Source: Acinetobacter sp. ANC 3903 (GTDB lineage: Bacteria; Pseudomonadota; Gammaproteobacteria; Pseudomonadales; Moraxellaceae). Taken from it: a DNA stretch of 64,000 bases. Each line of letters begins with the position of its first letter. Position 1 is the stretch's first letter. The notes under the pieces were generated by a model, which saw nothing but the letters and a program-made list of their open reading frames with translations, was not told the DNA's origin and did no database searches. Of the stretch, positions 51,458 through 60,593 are shown one piece after another. The stretch spans positions 124,001 to 188,000 of the forward strand of contig NZ_NEGA01000006.1 of the NCBI RefSeq assembly GCF_002135315.1. Reading direction: 5' to 3'. Made by a program: the position numbers and the translations under genes.

Positions 51458-51969
51458 TGCCAATACTCACAATCTTATGGAAATTCAAATACTGGGTCGC
51501 AATAGCGATCCTTTCTTTTATGTGGTTTGGACAGCTGGCTTACACCAATCATTTAAGCGGAAAGCTTCAGGATGCCGAAACCGTATGTGATGTACGTGTG
51601 GCCAAAGCAATTAAACCTTATCAAGATTCAATAGTAAAAGCCCAGGAAAAGAAAGCCATTGCTGAAAAAGCCTGGTCAGATAAATATATTGAGGTAGAAC
51701 AAAATGCGATTAAAAAAATACAAGATGCGAATGCTGCCGCTCGTAGTGCTGAGTTGGCTAATAACGGGTTGTCAAAGCAGCTCAGTGAAGCCAACAAACG
51801 TTTGTCCACAGCTTCCCATCAAACCATCGTTGAGTACACCATTACCAACAGTGAGTTACTCGAAGCTTGCACAGCAGAATATCGAAGCATGGCAGAAAAA
51901 GCAGATGGCCACGCAATTGATGTTGAAAGATTAAGTGAGGTTTGGCCAGATGAAAAAGCCCTTAAATGA
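51457..51969 (+). CDS. Rz-like inner-membrane spanin
   Basis: 170 residues from GTG 51457 with GGTGGAGGG upstream. N-terminal transmembrane anchor (YWVAIAILSFMWFGQLAY) and a long periplasmic coiled coil, the form of Rz. It fuses inner and outer membranes with Rz1, which is encoded inside it. Its final codons are duplicated at 54687-54755. Confidence 0.8.
   Translation: MPILTILWKFKYWVAIAILSFMWFGQLAYTNHLSGKLQDAETVCDVRVAKAIKPYQDSIVKAQEKKAIAEKAWSDKYIEVEQNAIKKIQDANAAARSAELANNGLSKQLSEANKRLSTASHQTIVEYTITNSELLEACTAEYRSMAEKADGHAIDVERLSEVWPDEKALK
51704..51934 (+). CDS. Rz1-like outer-membrane spanin lipoprotein, nested
   Basis: 76 residues in another frame wholly inside the Rz gene. Lipobox in VVLSWLITGCQSSS, then a Pro-rich mature part (CPQLPIKPSLSTPLP), both hallmarks of Rz1. 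GAGG lies 7-10 bases before its ATG. Dual coding of this kind is the common Rz/Rz1 arrangement. Confidence 0.85.
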   Translation: MRLKKYKMRMLPLVVLSWLITGCQSSSVKPTNVCPQLPIKPSLSTPLPTVSYSKLAQQNIEAWQKKQMATQLMLKD

Positions 51970-52024
51970 GGGCTAAATGGATAATATGCTCAGTACAAAT
52001 GATATATGATAGAAATACCATAAG

Positions 52025-52645
52025 TTATATTATTTGTGCTGAATCACAATGATTACAAATAATATGCTCAATACTTTTTTTACTCATGTTTGCAACACTT
52101 ACTGTAGTTATATCAATGTTTGTATAACATTTAGAGCATGGAAGATATTGAATTTCTTTTTTTAAAATATTAGGAATAATAGCTACTCTTCCCCCAATTT
52201 CATCTTGATGATTTTTTATATCCACAGCTTGTAAAATTTCAGAAAAAGATACTATTTTACGATTTTTATTTTCAGGATCATTCACAATTATACTATGTTG
52301 AATTACATTTTTAACTACTGAAAAATGTCCACCAATATTATCTTCAAAAGACCTATGATTAATAATTGGAGCAATAGCATTGTTATTGCAAAATAATAAA
52401 AAATCCTTGAGATCTGTATATCTAATAACGGTACAAGACAACCCAGATTGAGTTAAATATTGTGAAATTTTATGTGTTTTACAATAATATCTTCCTAACG
52501 TACTAATTTCTTTAATTTCATCAAAAGCTATAGATTGATCAATTTTTTTTTCTTTATAAAATTTAAAAATCATTGAGGCACAAGCTAAACCACACATTGT
52601 GGATCCTTTCGCTTGTTTAATATAAGGTATTTGAATTAGTGCCAT
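52025..52645 (-). CDS. C39-like cysteine protease with zinc ribbon
   Basis: 206 residues. Papain-like C39 core: GSTMCGLACASMIFKFYK with Cys about residue 18, GGHFSVVKNV with His about 105, and IIVNDPEN with Asp about 120. The C-terminal 40 residues form a zinc ribbon (CSKCY and CNHC). No transporter or bacteriocin gene is near, so it is not a bacteriocin exporter part. Very AT-rich, transcribed against the phage genes. Likely cargo; function unknown. Confidence 0.7.
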   Translation of the reverse strand: MALIQIPYIKQAKGSTMCGLACASMIFKFYKEKKIDQSIAFDEIKEISTLGRYYCKTHKISQYLTQSGLSCTVIRYTDLKDFLLFCNNNAIAPIINHRSFEDNIGGHFSVVKNVIQHSIIVNDPENKNRKIVSFSEILQAVDIKNHQDEIGGRVAIIPNILKKEIQYLPCSKCYTNIDITTVSVANMSKKSIEHIICNHCDSAQII

Positions 52646-52685
52646 AATAAAATTCTTTAAGAAATAATTGGTTATAGCACTTCAA

Positions 52686-53981
52686 TTACTTTACCGTCAA
52701 CACTCCATCCCAACTAAAATAATTCTGAGTTAAACTTTGTCTAGACATTGCCCATGCGCGTCCATGCATCTTGCAGGGACCAATCGCAATTTTCTTATCG
52801 CCAAATCTGATTTTAACTTTCTCTAAGGCTTCCTGCAGTTTTTCATTTTTCTCTATCTGATTACTATCCGATAGCAGGTCATATATGTATGTCGACTTCG
52901 GTTCGATTGCAGTCAAAATCACCCCGCATTTCTTAAACTCGATACCCTCTAAAAATAATTCTTTCATGTGTAGCATCATAGTTCTGTTGATTACTGCAGC
53001 CGAATCGGTAGGCTCTGGAAATCCAATGCTGACCGACTTGTTGTAGAAAGATCTATTCTTATCAAACGGATTAGATTGAGCGAAAGCAATCACACATCCA
53101 CATAAAGACCTATCTTCTCTTAGGCGTTTAACAGCATTTTGCAGGTAGTCACTCATTGCTTCAGAGAGTGATTCTATATCTGTCACACGAGATCCAAATG
53201 AGCGTGATGAAATGACCTGCTTTTTGGTTGGTGGTGCTTGCTCAAGCTCAATGCATGAGGTGCCTTGCAACTCCATTACTGTTCGCTGCATGACCACAGA
53301 AAACATTTTACCTAGTCTGTGTGGATCAGTTTGTGCTAAATCCAACACAGTATTAACTCCAAGAGCATTAAGCTTTTTACTATGTTTACGCCCAACTCCC
53401 CAAACTTCAGAAACATCAATCAAGCTTGAAAAATAATCTCTATGCTTGGGATCCATAGATACCAGATTGCATACACCGTTAAACCTTTTGGCTTTCTTGG
53501 CCATATGATTTGCCAGTTTAGCTTCAGTCTTGGATCTACCAATCCCAACACAAACTGGCAATCCCAGCCATTGCAAAATACGTTGCCGCATACCTTGAGC
53601 ATATTCAGTCAGATCATAGTTTTCAGCATAAGCAGTGACTTTTAAAAAACACTCATCAATCGAATAAATTTCTTGTTCACCTGGTGCAACGTAGTCAGCC
53701 AAAATTGAATGAAAACGATGTGACATTTCCGCATATAAAGCATAATTGCTGGATAGCACCTGTACATTATGCTTCTCAACAATATCGCGTATCTGGAAGA
53801 GAGGCACACCCATTTTAATCCCAAGATCTTTTGCTTCTTGAGAGCGGGCAACTGCACAACCATCATTATTAGAAAGTACGATAACAGGTACATTTTTAAG
53901 TTTTGGATTAAATAGACGCTCACATGAGACATAGCAATTATTTACATCAATGAGAGCATATATTTCTTCTTGTGATCTCAT
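52686..53981 (-). CDS. umuC: Y-family DNA polymerase V subunit
   Basis: 431 residues, the usual UmuC size. Catalytic palm motifs: [40 protein letters not shown], and [10 protein letters not shown] with the metal-binding Asp-Glu; then the HhH thumb ([20 protein letters not shown]) and little-finger domain. It copies damaged DNA with errors. It overlaps umuD by 4 bp. Carried by the prophage, so lysogens gain mutagenic repair capacity. Confidence 0.95.
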   Translation of the reverse strand: MRSQEEIYALIDVNNCYVSCERLFNPKLKNVPVIVLSNNDGCAVARSQEAKDLGIKMGVPLFQIRDIVEKHNVQVLSSNYALYAEMSHRFHSILADYVAPGEQEIYSIDECFLKVTAYAENYDLTEYAQGMRQRILQWLGLPVCVGIGRSKTEAKLANHMAKKAKRFNGVCNLVSMDPKHRDYFSSLIDVSEVWGVGRKHSKKLNALGVNTVLDLAQTDPHRLGKMFSVVMQRTVMELQGTSCIELEQAPPTKKQVISSRSFGSRVTDIESLSEAMSDYLQNAVKRLREDRSLCGCVIAFAQSNPFDKNRSFYNKSVSIGFPEPTDSAAVINRTMMLHMKELFLEGIEFKKCGVILTAIEPKSTYIYDLLSDSNQIEKNEKLQEALEKVKIRFGDKKIAIGPCKMHGRAWAMSRQSLTQNYFSWDGVLTVK

Positions 53982-54541
53982 CTAAATTTTTTGATAACGT
54001 TGGTTACCACTCCCCAAATTTCAAACTCCTGTCCATCCACTGGATGTATATCTGGATATCCATCATTTTCGGCTTTTAACCAACATCCTTTTACATCAAT
54101 AATTAATCTTTTAACTGTAAATTCATTATCAACACAAGCAATGACAATATCCCTGTGTTGAGCTTCAATGCTTCGATCAACAATGAGAGCGTCATTGATA
54201 TCTATACCGGCATTAAGCATGGAAAGAGAATTTGCGCGTACGATAAAGGTAGCATTGGCGTTATTAATCAAGAATTCATTAAGATCTAATTTTTTATCAA
54301 TATAATCTTGAGCTGGGGAAGGGAAGCCAGCTTGTACACGCTCAGTTGCCAATGGGATCTCTAACTTCGTTACTGGATCAAATTGACGAATATCAGTGAT
54401 TTCATTTTCTTTTTTTGAAGACTTTAAGTATTCTTTGATATCAACAATACGAGACTCAGGCACACGAAGCACTTTTGTAGCTTCAGCCTTTTTTCTTCCC
54501 GCACCCACTCTAAAGCCCCCATGAGAATTTGTCTCAGACAT
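53978..54541 (-). CDS. umuD: UmuD with N-terminal extension
   Basis: 187 residues, about 45-50 longer than E. coli UmuD. The extra N-terminal part has [20 protein letters not shown], with basic and possibly DNA-binding character. The peptidase has Ala-Gly in [10 protein letters not shown], catalytic Ser in RANSLSML and Lys in FTVKRLI. Extended UmuD proteins in Acinetobacter (UmuDAb) act as LexA-like repressors; whether this one does is inference. An inverted repeat lies directly upstream. Confidence 0.9.
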   Translation of the reverse strand: MSETNSHGGFRVGAGRKKAEATKVLRVPESRIVDIKEYLKSSKKENEITDIRQFDPVTKLEIPLATERVQAGFPSPAQDYIDKKLDLNEFLINNANATFIVRANSLSMLNAGIDINDALIVDRSIEAQHRDIVIACVDNEFTVKRLIIDVKGCWLKAENDGYPDIHPVDGQEFEIWGVVTNVIKKFR

Positions 54542-54548
54542 TTTACAC

Positions 54549-54573
54549 CTTGATTATTGTTACATTAATCAAG
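54549..54573. promoter_or_regulatory. Inverted repeat upstream of umuD
   Basis: CTTGATTA and TAATCAAG are perfect 8-base arms separated by 9 bases. It ends 8 bases before the umuD start and lies where a repressor would block transcription. The core ATGTAAC on the minus strand recalls, from memory, the motif reported for the Acinetobacter DNA-damage regulon. Confidence 0.55.
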
Positions 54574-54686
54574 ATTGTAAAGATTCTAGTAATTTCAAAC
54601 AAATAAAATAAATCTTTTAAAATCAATATCACGACATTTATTGACGCCAGTTTTTATATTTTCTGATGAGCGGCATTGTAAAAAAT

Positions 54687-54755
54687 ACAGATGTCCACGC
54701 AATTGATGTCGAAAGATTAAGTGAAGTTTGGCCGGAAGAAAAAGCCCTCAGATAA
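54687..54755 (+). pseudogene. Duplicated 3' end of Rz (remnant)
   Basis: The last 22 codons of the Rz gene recur here: HAIDVERLSEVWP is identical and the end is EEKALR instead of DEKALK. The frame ends with TAA and a GAAAAAGCCCT...AGGGCTT hairpin follows, as behind the intact gene. The fragment lacks the start and most of the gene. The segment between the two copies is the protease/umuCD cassette. Confidence 0.85.
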
Positions 54756-54766
54756 GGGCTTTTAAT

Positions 54767-54982
54767 TTAAAGTAAGGGATTGGAATTAGCCTCATTGACA
54801 CGTTTACCCAAGAGTTCTTTTGACGCAGTTTTAAATTGAGGGCCAGTGCCAGTGAGTAAGCTTCCAAATATCTCATTATTATATTCTTCTTTTATCTTCT
54901 CTAAATCATAGCCTTTCAGTTTCAAAAGATTGATTAAAGCTGACAAAGTTACATTTGATAGTTGATCTTCATTTAATTGCAT
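54767..54982 (-). CDS. Small hypothetical prophage protein, 71 aa
   Basis: Helical and soluble (LSALINLLKLKGYDLEKIKE). AAGGATAAATAA precedes the ATG, so it is probably expressed. Last gene before attR. No known family. Confidence 0.5.
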   Translation of the reverse strand: MQLNEDQLSNVTLSALINLLKLKGYDLEKIKEEYNNEIFGSLLTGTGPQFKTASKELLGKRVNEANSNPLL

Positions 54983-55359
54983 TTATTTATCCTTCTATGA
55001 TTTTAATTAACAGTTTGTTGCATTTGAATTGGCTATGGTTATATTGGTATATTTTTCAACATTACAATATGAATTTATACAATATTTGAAACCTAACTCA
55101 CAACCCCACTCAAAACCAAAAACTCACTCCCACACTCATGCTCATAATCAAAACAACTATGCCAGACAGCCCATCCAAATTTTTTATTCCATGGCTCAGC
55201 AAATTTCATGCAGTGTTCAATATGAGAATATAGGTAGGTTTTCATTTTTCCATGTTCTGCTCATAAAGCAGATGATATAATCATCACAAACAAGCAGTTA
55301 ATAACTGTGGATAACTTTGTATTTACGCCAGTTTTACGCCGATTAATTTTAAGTTATTG
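54983..55359. other. Right-end noncoding region with arm sites
   Basis: About 375 bases without a convincing gene. One rightward frame at 55029-55280 has low-complexity His/Pro/Ser codons and no translation signal. A DnaA-box-like TGTGGATAA is at 55306-55314, and the right pair of TTACGCC boxes at 55321-55340. Confidence 0.5.
55321..55340 (+). promoter_or_regulatory. Paired arm-type integrase boxes, right
   Basis: TTACGCC-AGTT-TTACGCC, same orientation and spacing as the pair before the integrase at 6692-6711, and 19 bases from the attR core. Confidence 0.6.
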
Positions 55360-55388
55360 ATTTCAGACATTAAAAAGCCCCATGGTTA
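55360..55388 (+). repeat. attR core (29-bp direct repeat)
   Basis: Identical to 6483-6511. The next bases GGGGCTAG complete the hairpin AGCCCC-ATGGTTA-GGGGCT of the original host site. Confidence 0.92.
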
Positions 55389-55490
55389 GGGGCTAGTCGT
55401 ATATAGGTAAAGCCCATATACTGTAAGAGGCTCATCTCAAACTGAGAGTATTAGAACACACTAGCTTTCAAATAACTATCTATATCTCAT

Positions 55491-56351
55491 CTAAGCTGTC
55501 AATTGTTGTTCAATCACCCGCCATAAATTTTGATGCGATTTTTTAAACATCAGCATATGGCCAATGGCTTTATGTTCATAGCTTTTAGGCTTTAATTCAA
55601 TCATTTCAGTCGCTGCATTTGGGTACAAACGTAATAAATCCTTTACGTTAGCTTCGGTTGCAATTTCATCGTCTGAAGACCACAGTACCGTAATCGGACA
55701 TTTAATTTCTGCATGATAATCTTTAAATACCGTTTTACCTATGGCATTGATGACATAACCCGGTTTGCTACAAAATTGTGCCCATTGCTTGGCGACATCT
55801 TTAGGCAGGTTTTCACCCATGCCAATAGCTTGAGTCGGGCCATAACCTAAGGTGTAACGGGAAAGTGGGAAAATGCCGCGGAACATTACTGGTGCAAGCA
55901 GTTTGGTTTTACCTTTGAGTCCTTTCACATGTCCAGTTGAACCTGAAACCGCGACAACTTTAGCCACTTTTTCATAATTAGGTACAATGCCCAAAAGCTG
56001 ACCACCCGCACTATGACCTAATAAAATCACTTTTTGGGCCGTTGTTTTGGTAAGTAAGGTATCAATGGCAGCAGGAATGTCCAGTTGTCCCCATTGCACT
56101 ATACTGGCCTTGGATTTTTTCAGTGGGCCTGTCAGTGAATCCCCAATCCCGCGAAAATCAAAGACTAAAACATCATGACCTTGCTCTGCCAGCCATGTTG
56201 CATAGGCATGGTAAAACTGTTTGGTAATGCCGGTTGCTGGACAAATTAAAACCGGTAAGGACTTTGCATGCGCAGTTTGATGTGAATAAAAGCGGGCATG
56301 TAGTGTATAGCCATCCTGACATTGGATTTCTAAATTTTCGTATTGAGACAT
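55491..56351 (-). CDS. Alpha/beta hydrolase, serine type
   Basis: 286 residues. Nucleophile elbow GHSAGGQ near residue 112, oxyanion region PATGITKQFYH, Asp in LWSSDDEIA near 225 and a late His (SYEHKAIGHMLM). VFDFRGIGDSL is a typical core strand. Related to uncharacterised esterase/lipase-like proteins. Cytosolic. First host gene to the right of attR, facing the prophage. Confidence 0.85.
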   Translation of the reverse strand: MSQYENLEIQCQDGYTLHARFYSHQTAHAKSLPVLICPATGITKQFYHAYATWLAEQGHDVLVFDFRGIGDSLTGPLKKSKASIVQWGQLDIPAAIDTLLTKTTAQKVILLGHSAGGQLLGIVPNYEKVAKVVAVSGSTGHVKGLKGKTKLLAPVMFRGIFPLSRYTLGYGPTQAIGMGENLPKDVAKQWAQFCSKPGYVINAIGKTVFKDYHAEIKCPITVLWSSDDEIATEANVKDLLRLYPNAATEMIELKPKSYEHKAIGHMLMFKKSHQNLWRVIEQQLTA

Positions 56352-56471
56352 GATTTTCCAGTGGGCAATGTCATAAAGTCATTGTTTTACTTTATCTAAG
56401 TTCCAAAAAGAAACTTGTAAAATGTATGACTTTAAAGTCAAATAGTGCTCTAAAAATAAGGATATATATGA

Positions 56472-56936
56472 ATGGAAACAGGAATGTTAAATCAGTCGGT
56501 TGCCTGGGCAATCATCTTTAGTGGGGTATTTCTGTGGGTAGGCATGCTTACAGGCGTATGGAAATATTATCAAATCCGGCATTCTCCACAGGCACGTGCA
56601 CATTATTATGTCGATATTGCTCATAGAAGTAGCTTGCTCTATGCACCAGCCAGCCTGATTATTGCAGTTTTAGCTTATTTTTCAGTTTGGAGTGAGGGAC
56701 TTAATCTAATTTTTGTGCTGATCAATCTGTTCTTTTTTAGTTTTTCAATTTTAAGTTATGTCTTATATGGCTGGCTTAAAGATACCACCAATCAATTTAA
56801 ACAACCACACCAAATGGGGCGCTGGCATTTGCCAAAATGGATGCTGAGCAGTGCGATGATTTTTTTGGTGATCGGGGAGTTGGGTGCGACAGTAGGATTG
56901 TTACTTGGAACTATGCGGGGATTAGGGAAATTTTAA
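56472..56936 (+). CDS. Four-helix membrane protein
   Basis: 154 residues with four transmembrane segments (near 10-28, 55-75, 80-100 and 125-148). Divergent from the hydrolase and ending at a shared terminator. A start at ATG 56484 is also possible since GGAAACAGGA precedes it. No family recognised. Confidence 0.65.
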   Translation: METGMLNQSVAWAIIFSGVFLWVGMLTGVWKYYQIRHSPQARAHYYVDIAHRSSLLYAPASLIIAVLAYFSVWSEGLNLIFVLINLFFFSFSILSYVLYGWLKDTTNQFKQPHQMGRWHLPKWMLSSAMIFLVIGELGATVGLLLGTMRGLGKF

Positions 56937-56997
56937 TTTAATGATTTTTATTTTTTAAATAAGTATTTGATTAATATTTATTATTGTTCTTTTTTAA

Positions 56998-57023
56998 GAT
57001 GGGTGAGGGTTCACCCATCTTTT
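56998..57023. terminator. Bidirectional terminator
   Basis: GATGGGTGA-GGGT-TCACCCATC, 9-bp stem with A/T tracts on both sides, between two converging membrane-protein genes and touching the stop of the second. Confidence 0.85.
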
Positions 57024-57270
57024 ATTCTGTGGAATTACTCTGCTTCTGGTAACGATATTTTTGGTCGACCACCGCCCAAATATAAAAGGCAACCGAGACA
57101 ATAAAAGCATACATAAAGAATTCAGGCTTTAAATTACCCTGAATTAATCCATGGATAATGAGTGTCACCACTAAAGCTATTGAGGTACTTAGATAAGTGA
57201 CCATGTTCTTGTTTGCTTTTAGAGCGTTAATGAAGATTTCCTTATTGAAATGTAATGTTAACATCCCCAC
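57022..57270 (-). CDS. Small two-helix membrane protein
   Basis: 82 residues, two transmembrane segments (near 25-43 and 52-70), charged ends. GGAGGGG lies 4-10 bases before the ATG. Unknown function. Confidence 0.6.
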   Translation of the reverse strand: MGMLTLHFNKEIFINALKANKNMVTYLSTSIALVVTLIIHGLIQGNLKPEFFMYAFIVSVAFYIWAVVDQKYRYQKQSNSTE

Positions 57271-57748
57271 CCCTCCGGTTATTTTATGACCTAAACCTAA
57301 TTGTTTTAGTCAGATTAGTTTCTAATGTTTTACTTCGAATTTCATCTCATTTCAATAGCCAATGTCATTATTTTGTCATAAAACAATGCTAGTACATAAA
57401 ACTATATGCTTATCTTATTCAAAATATGAATATGAGCTATTTTTTGATCAAATATTGTACTGTTCATACATATTATCAAAATGAAAAAAATTGAAGATAT
57501 TCAACAATAGTCGATATAAAAACAGCAATATTGATGCCAAGCTTTAAGCAAAAAATCTGCTATAGCTCAGACGGAGAGAAATTAAAAAGGGAGTGATTGA
57601 TTTTATTTAATTTTAAGTTGTTAGAAAACATATCAAGCCGATGTGAATGTAAACAATAAAATTCTGTTTGGGTAAAACATGACATTTTATTGATTACGCT
57701 TAAAATCAGGTTTGGGTAAAACGCAATTTTAATGACATCAACTTGAGG
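57271..57748. other. Gene-free region with a repeated 13-mer
   Basis: About 480 AT-rich bases downstream of brnQ and upstream of the small membrane gene. GTTTGGGTAAAAC occurs at 57666-57678 and 57710-57722, 44 bases apart. No ORF or clear terminator for brnQ was found. Confidence 0.45.
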
Positions 57749-59035
57749 TTATTTTTTAACTTTGTCGATCAAAATAGCCATAATCAGCACAATAGTAGAT
57801 GGAATAAGCCAGGCTAAATTTTGCGCATTTAAAGGTAAATGTTGAATGATTTCAGGTAAGTTGAAACCTGCTACCTTAAGTCCATCAAGCACGCCAAATA
57901 AAAATGCAATCGCGGTTACCGGGGCAACAACATAGGCAGGTTTATTGAAATACTTCCACAAGAAACTGAGCAGGATCACCACAATGGCTGGTGGGTAAAT
58001 GGCACTCAACACAGGCACAGATACGGCAATCAGTTTGGTTAAACCCAGGTTTGAAATGATGAAAGAGAAGCCTACCAACACAAAAACGAAAATTTTATAA
58101 GGAATTTTAGTCAGTGCTGAGAAGTATTCTGCACATGCACAGGTTAAGCCAATAGCGGTAACCATACAGGCAAGAAAAATCATGCCAGTCAAGAATAGAG
58201 AGCCAATATCACCAAAAGCATGTTGTACATATGCATGCAGGATCACTGCACCATTGGCAGCATTTGGTGCAACTTCGTGGCTACCTAAACCAAGTTTGAA
58301 CAGACTTAAATAAACCAGGGTTAAACCGACACCCGAGATTAAACTCGCAATCACGGCGTATTTGGTGACCAGTTTTTTATCTATTACTCCACGTGAATGA
58401 ATCGCGTTAATGATCACAATACCGAATACCAAAGCACCTAAGGTGTCCATGGTTAAGTAACCATTGACAAAACCTTCGGAAACCGGGGCAGTTACATAGT
58501 TGTCAATTGCAGGCGGAATAAATCCGGCTGGAATCATAAATGCAGCAATACCCAATACAGCTAAAGAAACAATCTTTAACGGTGCAAGGAAATGACCAAC
58601 AGTATCTAAGAGTTTATTTGGGTATAAAGAAATAGCCGTCACCAGCGCAAAATAAATCGCACTGTAAAGGAGCAGGCTGCTACTTGATGTACCAAAATAA
58701 GAAGAAAAACCGATTTCATAAGAAACCGTTGCTGTACGCGGAGTTGCAAATAAAGGACCAACAGCTAAGTAACACACGATAGTTAAAATCAGACTTGCGA
58801 TTTTACCTAAAGGGGAACTTAAATTTTGGATGGATCCTTCTACACGTGATAACGCCATAATGGTGATAACAGGCAGACCAACTGCGGTAATAAGAAAACC
58901 TAAAGCAGCTAGCCATACATGTTCACCGGCTTGTTGAGCCACAATAGGTGGAAAGATAATATTGCCCGCACCAATAAAAAGTGCAAAGGTCATAAAACCT
59001 AAGGCAACAATATCTCTTGTACGGAGACTTGTCAT
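57749..59035 (-). CDS. brnQ: Branched-chain amino acid carrier BrnQ
   Basis: 428 residues, 12 predicted membrane helices. The N-terminus GFMTFALFIGAGNIIFPPIV and GPLFATPRTATVSYEIGF near 90 are the family hallmark. Sodium- or proton-coupled uptake of Leu, Ile and Val across the inner membrane. Standing alone, with an AT-rich promoter region to the right. Confidence 0.95.
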   Translation of the reverse strand: MTSLRTRDIVALGFMTFALFIGAGNIIFPPIVAQQAGEHVWLAALGFLITAVGLPVITIMALSRVEGSIQNLSSPLGKIASLILTIVCYLAVGPLFATPRTATVSYEIGFSSYFGTSSSSLLLYSAIYFALVTAISLYPNKLLDTVGHFLAPLKIVSLAVLGIAAFMIPAGFIPPAIDNYVTAPVSEGFVNGYLTMDTLGALVFGIVIINAIHSRGVIDKKLVTKYAVIASLISGVGLTLVYLSLFKLGLGSHEVAPNAANGAVILHAYVQHAFGDIGSLFLTGMIFLACMVTAIGLTCACAEYFSALTKIPYKIFVFVLVGFSFIISNLGLTKLIAVSVPVLSAIYPPAIVVILLSFLWKYFNKPAYVVAPVTAIAFLFGVLDGLKVAGFNLPEIIQHLPLNAQNLAWLIPSTIVLIMAILIDKVKK

Positions 59036-59394
59036 AGAGGGGAGATAGATTGATCAAAAGAGGCAATTTTAGAGGATATGAAAGTTTTTTTGTAGATTAT
59101 TTTATGAAGGTTATGAACTTTAGTGATTTAAAAACCTACTTAAATGAACAATTGGAAAAAATTAAGTTTAATTATATATATGATTAATTGGAAAAAAATT
59201 AAATAATATAAAATATTATTCTTTTTTAATTATTTAAGTAGATTTTAATTTTTTTATAATGATTGGTTAAATGTATGTAAATCAATCACCCAACTTGCAA
59301 AAAATGGTCAAAACGATCCTGTTTATCTGTTCTAATTAAACAAAATAAAAGTAAAAGGATTATAATCATAAGCCTTATTCTTGAGGATGATGCA
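59036..59394. other. AT-rich intergenic region between brnQ and map
   Basis: About 360 bases with divergent promoters expected for brnQ (left) and map (right). Long A/T runs; no ORF, repeat or clear operator found. Confidence 0.4.
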
Positions 59395-60189
59395 ATGAAA
59401 GCTTCCACTATTACCATCAAAACTGAGCAAGATTTAGAAAAACTCCGTATTTCCGGGCGTTTGGCTGCTCAGGTTTTAGAAATGATAGGGAAGTATGTCA
59501 AGCCGGGAGTAAGCACAGAATATCTGGATGACATCTGTAACGACTTCATTGTGAACACCTTAAAAGTGATTCCGGCCAATGTGGGTTATTACGGCTATAC
59601 CAAAACCACCTGTATTTCCCCAAATGAAGTAGTGTGCCATGGTATTCCATCTGCAAATACCATTTTGCAAGATGGTGACATTATCAATATTGATGTGGCA
59701 ATCATTAAAGATGGTTATTTTGGTGATACCAGCCGCATGTATTATGTCGGTACGGTGAAGCCTGAAGCCAAAAAACTGGTTGAAACCACCTATGAAGCGA
59801 TGGTTGCCGGTATTCATGCAGTGAAACCGGGTGCAACTTTGGGTGATATCGGATTTGCCATTCAGTCGGTTGCGCACCGCGAAGGCTATAGCATTGTCCG
59901 TGAATACTGCGGTCACGGCATTGGTAAGGTCTATCACGAACAACCGAATGTTCTACATTATGGACAGTCAGGACAAGGTCTTATCCTTAAAAAAGGCATG
60001 GTTTTTACCATTGAACCGATGATCAATGCAGGCAAGGCACGTGTCAAAGAGCTTAAAGATGGCTGGACTGTAGTGACTGCTGACCGTTCATTGACAGCGC
60101 AGTGGGAACATATGGTTGCAGTAACCGATACTGGCTTTGAACTTCTATCTCCTTGGCCAGAAGGTACAGGTACATATCCTGCAATTTAA
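59395..60189 (+). CDS. map: Methionine aminopeptidase, type I
   Basis: 264 residues. Removes the N-terminal methionine from new proteins. All metal and catalytic residues are seen: His in VCHGIPS, Asp in NIDVAIIKDGYFGDTSRMYY, His in CGHGIGKVYHE, Glu in FTIEPMI and Glu in QWEHMVAV. AGGATGATGC precedes the ATG. Since it is not beside rpsB, it may be a second copy. Confidence 0.95.
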   Translation: MKASTITIKTEQDLEKLRISGRLAAQVLEMIGKYVKPGVSTEYLDDICNDFIVNTLKVIPANVGYYGYTKTTCISPNEVVCHGIPSANTILQDGDIINIDVAIIKDGYFGDTSRMYYVGTVKPEAKKLVETTYEAMVAGIHAVKPGATLGDIGFAIQSVAHREGYSIVREYCGHGIGKVYHEQPNVLHYGQSGQGLILKKGMVFTIEPMINAGKARVKELKDGWTVVTADRSLTAQWEHMVAVTDTGFELLSPWPEGTGTYPAI

Positions 60190-60593
60190 GTGAGAAGAGT
60201 TAAATGAAATAGATAGTTTTATACTTTGGTATAGAATTGTTGATTTTATGTTCAAACAAAGTTTTAAAATCTATTACTTTAAAGACTAATCTTATGATTT
60301 TAAATGAAAATTTATTTTTATTATTTTTTCATAATATATTTTAGATATTAGATTTATATATTTTTTTTTTGTACTATACAAATATAGATTCTAGCTGTAG
60401 TTTCTTATTTAAAGTTTATAAGCTTATCCACCTCGGATAAGCTTTTTTTTGCCTAAAATTTTGTATTACTCAAGTGAATTTTATATTTTTGTGGCAAGGT
60501 TGGTAGTTTTATGCTAAGGCAATCAAAAATTCAAAGGCATCTTCCAATTGCATAAAGATAGTCTTATTGTTTTTCTAAGCAGAGGCAAAAGTA
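60190..60593. other. AT-rich intergenic region
   Basis: About 400 bases with no ORF. The terminator at 60421 is the only clear element. Confidence 0.45.
60421..60450 (+). terminator. Rho-independent terminator
   Basis: AGCTTATCC-ACCTC-GGATAAGCT, 9-bp perfect stem and eight T, for a rightward transcript such as map. Confidence 0.85.

Noticed and set aside
55029-55280. Rightward open frame of 83 codons near attR
   Set aside because: Low-complexity His/Pro/Ser/Asn composition, no ribosome-binding site, and location in the integrase arm region.
55306-55314. TGTGGATAA resembling a DnaA box
   Set aside because: A single copy without partners; no origin-like cluster, so probably chance or a minor host-factor site.
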